A stretch of 64,000 nt of DNA from Oxalobacteraceae sp. CFBP 13730 (GTDB lineage: Bacteria > Pseudomonadota > Gammaproteobacteria > Burkholderiales > Burkholderiaceae_D), in contig JACYUQ010000001.1 of NCBI GenBank assembly GCA_014841835.1, positions 1,338,556-1,402,555 of the forward strand, in the 5' to 3' direction. The position numbers and the translations under genes are program-made. How positions within the stretch are numbered: position 1 is the first letter of the stretch; each line of letters opens with the position of its first letter. The notes under the pieces are model-generated. The model saw only the letters and a list, made by a program, of their open reading frames with translations, was not told the DNA's origin and ran no database searches. Shown piece after piece: positions 61,851 through 64,000 of this stretch.

Positions 61851-63400
61851 GGCTGGCGCCGGGCAGCGTCGGCTGGCTGCTGCGGCACGAGCTGCGGCTT
61901 GCCTGGTTCAATGCGGCGGGCGGCAAGGCGGCGGACGGGCGGCGCCGGCCAGGCAACCTGGCGCTCGGTCTGGCGGCCGCTGGCTGTATCGCCATGCATG
62001 CCCTGGGCTGGTTTGCCGTACGCCAGCTGGCCGGGGTGCCGGGCGACGATCCGCGCATCCTGCTGGCGGTCTCCGCGCTCTTGGTCGTGGCCACGACCTT
62101 CATGCTGTCATCGGCGATCAAAGCCTGCGTCGTGGTGATGTTCGAGCGCAGCGACCTCGATCTGCTGCTGTCGTCACCCCTGCCCTCGCTCAGCATTTTC
62201 ACGGTGCGGCTGCTGGGCGTATCCGCGGGCACGGCGGCGCTGTACCTGTTTTTGCTGGCGCCGTTCGCGCATGCGGGACTGCTGCAGGGCCAGTGGCGCT
62301 GGCTCGGGATCTATCCCGGCGTGATTGCCCTTGCGGTGCTGTGCAGTTGTGGCGCCATGCTGCTCACGCTTGGCCTCGTGCGCATGCTCGGTGCGCGCCG
62401 CACGCGCGTCGTGGCGCAGATCGTCGGGGCACTGGCTGGTGCACTGCTCGTCATCGCGTCGCAGCTGCATGCGCTCACGTCCAGGCAAACGCAGGAGCGC
62501 ATCCGCGATACCGTCCTCGGACTGGTGCAGACGGAGGATGCAGCGGATAGCCTGCTCTGGCTGCCGGCGCGGGCGATGCTGGGCGAGCCGTCGCCGGTGC
62601 TGCTACTGGGCGCCCTCGCGTGCGGCATGTTCGTGCTGACGACCTGGTGCACGCATCGTTTCTTTGCGCGCGGGTTGCAACTGGCTGCGTCGACGCCGTC
62701 GAGCGCTGCGGGCAAGGCGTCATCGACGCCGACGCGGCCCCGTTTCGGGCGCAGCTTGTTTCGCACGGTGGTCAGCAAGGAATGGCGCCTGATCGTGCGC
62801 GATCCGCAGTTGCTGTCGCAGGTGATGCTGCAAATACTGTTTTTGCTGCCGTTGTTCTTCCTGATCTTCAAGCGTGCCGATGTGCAGGTGCAAGCCATCG
62901 GCGCGGGCCTGGCGTTGCTGTGCAGTTCGCTGACCGGCGCGTTGGCATGGATTGCCTTGTCGGCAGAGGATGCGCCGGATCTGCTGCGGGTCTCGCCTGC
63001 ATCGCAGCCTGTGATACGGCGGGCCAAGCTGGCAGCGGCGATGCTGCCGGGGCTGGGGCTGGTGGCGGTTCCGCTGCTATGGCTGACGGCGCGAATGCCG
63101 GCGGCCGGACTGGTCGCATGCCTCGTGGTGTGCGGCGCTGTTTCGGGCGCCGGCCTGGTCGTGTTCTGGTGCGGGCGGCCTGGCGTGCGCAGCAATTTCA
63201 AGGGGCGCGGCAAAGGGGGGATGGTGATGAACATCCTCGAGTTGTTTAACGGCCTGGCGTGGGGCGCGTTTGGATGGCTGCTGTCGGCGGCGACGCTTGG
63301 GCCACTTGCCCCAATGCAAACGTTTGCGGCGGCAGGCGCTGCCTTTCTCGCCATCGCCGTACCTGGCATCGCCCGGATGTTGCGGTACAAGCCGATGTGA
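61847..63400 (+). CDS. ABC-2-type permease, second system
   Basis: A 517-residue integral membrane protein with about ten helices (for example LALGLAAAGCIAMHALGWFA, LAVSALLVVATTFMLSSAIKACVVVMF, VMLQILFLLPLFFLIF). No peptidase domain, unlike the 54.3-57.8 kb system. It probably exports a hydrophobic compound with the ATPase just upstream; substrate unknown. Confidence 0.87.
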   Translation: MRLAPGSVGWLLRHELRLAWFNAAGGKAADGRRRPGNLALGLAAAGCIAMHALGWFAVRQLAGVPGDDPRILLAVSALLVVATTFMLSSAIKACVVVMFERSDLDLLLSSPLPSLSIFTVRLLGVSAGTAALYLFLLAPFAHAGLLQGQWRWLGIYPGVIALAVLCSCGAMLLTLGLVRMLGARRTRVVAQIVGALAGALLVIASQLHALTSRQTQERIRDTVLGLVQTEDAADSLLWLPARAMLGEPSPVLLLGALACGMFVLTTWCTHRFFARGLQLAASTPSSAAGKASSTPTRPRFGRSLFRTVVSKEWRLIVRDPQLLSQVMLQILFLLPLFFLIFKRADVQVQAIGAGLALLCSSLTGALAWIALSAEDAPDLLRVSPASQPVIRRAKLAAAMLPGLGLVAVPLLWLTARMPAAGLVACLVVCGAVSGAGLVVFWCGRPGVRSNFKGRGKGGMVMNILELFNGLAWGAFGWLLSAATLGPLAPMQTFAAAGAAFLAIAVPGIARMLRYKPM

Positions 63401-63469
63401 GCGCGACCGCACTGTGAAGGGGCACGAGTCGTGATATCGTTTAATTACTAACAAAACCAAGAGATAGCT

Positions 63470-63811
63470 ATGTTGATTACTTTTAAATGCAAAACGTATC
63501 CAGAAGTTCTGATGTACCAGGAACATGCCAAACGCATCCTTGACCTGCTGCACAAGGAGCCAGAACGCGGTGTGATTACGTCGGCCGAAGCCACCCAGGT
63601 GATTTCGCTGATCGAGGAAGAAATCGAAGAGTCGCGCAAGCATCAGGTATCGGATCAGGTGGCGCACGACGTGCATGCGCACCACCGCGATGAAGACGAC
63701 CATGAGCATCAGGCGATCGAGGTTGTCAGCTTCTCGACCCGAATGTATCCGCTGCTGGAAATGCTGCGCTCGGCGCGTGACAACAAGACGGATATCCTTT
63801 GGGGTGTGTAA
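63470..63811 (+). CDS. DUF1840 domain protein
   Basis: A 113-residue protein starting MLITFKCKTYPEVLMYQEHA, the DUF1840 N-terminus. It has a His/Asp-rich middle (HDVHAHHRDEDDHEHQ) that could bind metal and ends LLEMLRSARDNKTDILWGV. Function unknown; conserved in betaproteobacteria. Followed by two terminators. Confidence 0.85.
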   Translation: MLITFKCKTYPEVLMYQEHAKRILDLLHKEPERGVITSAEATQVISLIEEEIEESRKHQVSDQVAHDVHAHHRDEDDHEHQAIEVVSFSTRMYPLLEMLRSARDNKTDILWGV

Positions 63812-63841
63812 ACAGACTCGGGCTTGTCCCTGACTGCCTGC

Positions 63842-63878
63842 AAAAAGCCAGCTGATGTAAATCAGCGGGCTTTTTTTA
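63842..63878 (+). terminator. Rho-independent terminator after the DUF1840 gene
   Basis: AAAAGCC-A-GCTGAT pairs with ATCAGC-G-GGCTTTT around a GTAA loop, one internal mismatch, then further T residues. Confidence 0.9.
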
Positions 63879-63939
63879 CGTCGTGCAGATCGAGTGGAAG
63901 TGGTGATCTGACCAGGTGAAGACCCCGTGCCCCAAAGCG

Positions 63940-63973
63940 AAAAGCCCCACTCAGATCACTGAGTGGGGCTTTT
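63940..63973. terminator. Bidirectional terminator
   Basis: Perfect 15-bp stem AAAAGCCCCACTCAG/CTGAGTGGGGCTTTT with a 4-nt loop; symmetrical A and T runs let it work on both strands. It probably also ends a minus-strand gene beyond the window. Confidence 0.9.
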
Positions 63974-64000
63974 CTATATAACTAGCCTGACGATAACCTA

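Overview
This 64 kb window is a high-GC chromosomal segment from a betaproteobacterium. It is most likely of the order Burkholderiales, family Oxalobacteraceae (Massilia/Telluria/Duganella-like). That placement is inferred from several features: the gene orders smg-dprA-LysM//def-fmt, rsmB-DUF4390-ntrY-ntrX and mreBCD-mrdA-rodA-rlpA; the gshA-gshB-EIIA-ptsH-ptsI string; the porin-glnK-amtB unit beside ubiK and comM; betaproteobacterial families such as DUF3567 and DUF1840; and a PEP-CTERM protein. No rRNA, tRNA, CRISPR array, prophage or transposase gene is visible. The segment is core genome with a few accessory touches.

Layout. 1-7.0 kb: topB (cut by the left edge), smg, dprA and a LysM protein on the minus strand, divergent from def-fmt. 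7.0-11.5 kb: an orphan BrnA-like antitoxin with an operator-like repeat cluster, then cobalamin-dependent metH, followed by REP/MITE-like inverted repeats. 11.5-20.1 kb, minus strand: an EAL-HDOD protein, a YafJ-type amidotransferase, DUF3567, a shortened CobW-like protein, an NtrX-like regulator without an AAA+ domain, its NtrY-like kinase, a DUF4390 protein and rsmB. 20.3-25.7 kb, plus strand: argS, a SPOR protein, a short-chain dehydrogenase, birA, coaX and a second SPOR protein, with overlapping reading frames from the dehydrogenase onward. 25.8-26.7 kb: a PEP-CTERM protein behind a near-perfect sigma-54 promoter. 26.7-33.8 kb, minus strand: the cell-elongation cluster mreB-mreC-mreD-mrdA-rodA-rlpA. 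34.1-37.4 kb: gatCAB, then a cluster of the same inverted repeats seen after metH.

37.9-42.5 kb: pyrE and a hybrid sensor kinase (minus), xth (plus) and an RluA-type pseudouridine synthase (minus). 42.5-50.2 kb, minus strand: an M48 protease, metW-metX, ptsI-ptsH-EIIA and gshB-gshA. 50.4-52.9 kb, minus strand: amtB, glnK and a TorF-type porin, read from a sigma-54 promoter with an upstream NtrC-like site. 53.2-58.8 kb: ubiK and a small secreted protein (plus), then a very large ABC permease/M1-peptidase fusion with its ATPase (minus). 59.0-63.8 kb, plus strand: comM, a lipoprotein, a second ABC exporter pair and a DUF1840 gene, ending in two strong terminators.

Two themes link the genes. One is nitrogen and sigma-54 control: glnK-amtB-porin, NtrY/NtrX-like proteins, a PTS lacking any permease, and the PEP-CTERM promoter. 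The other is envelope growth: Mre/Rod/PBP2/RlpA, three SPOR-domain proteins and a LysM protein. The points most worth follow-up are the two sigma-54 promoters, the repeat family that appears to supply the pyrE stop codon, the P-loop-less CobW relative coupled to the NtrX-like regulator, and the ABC-peptidase fusion with a non-standard zinc motif.
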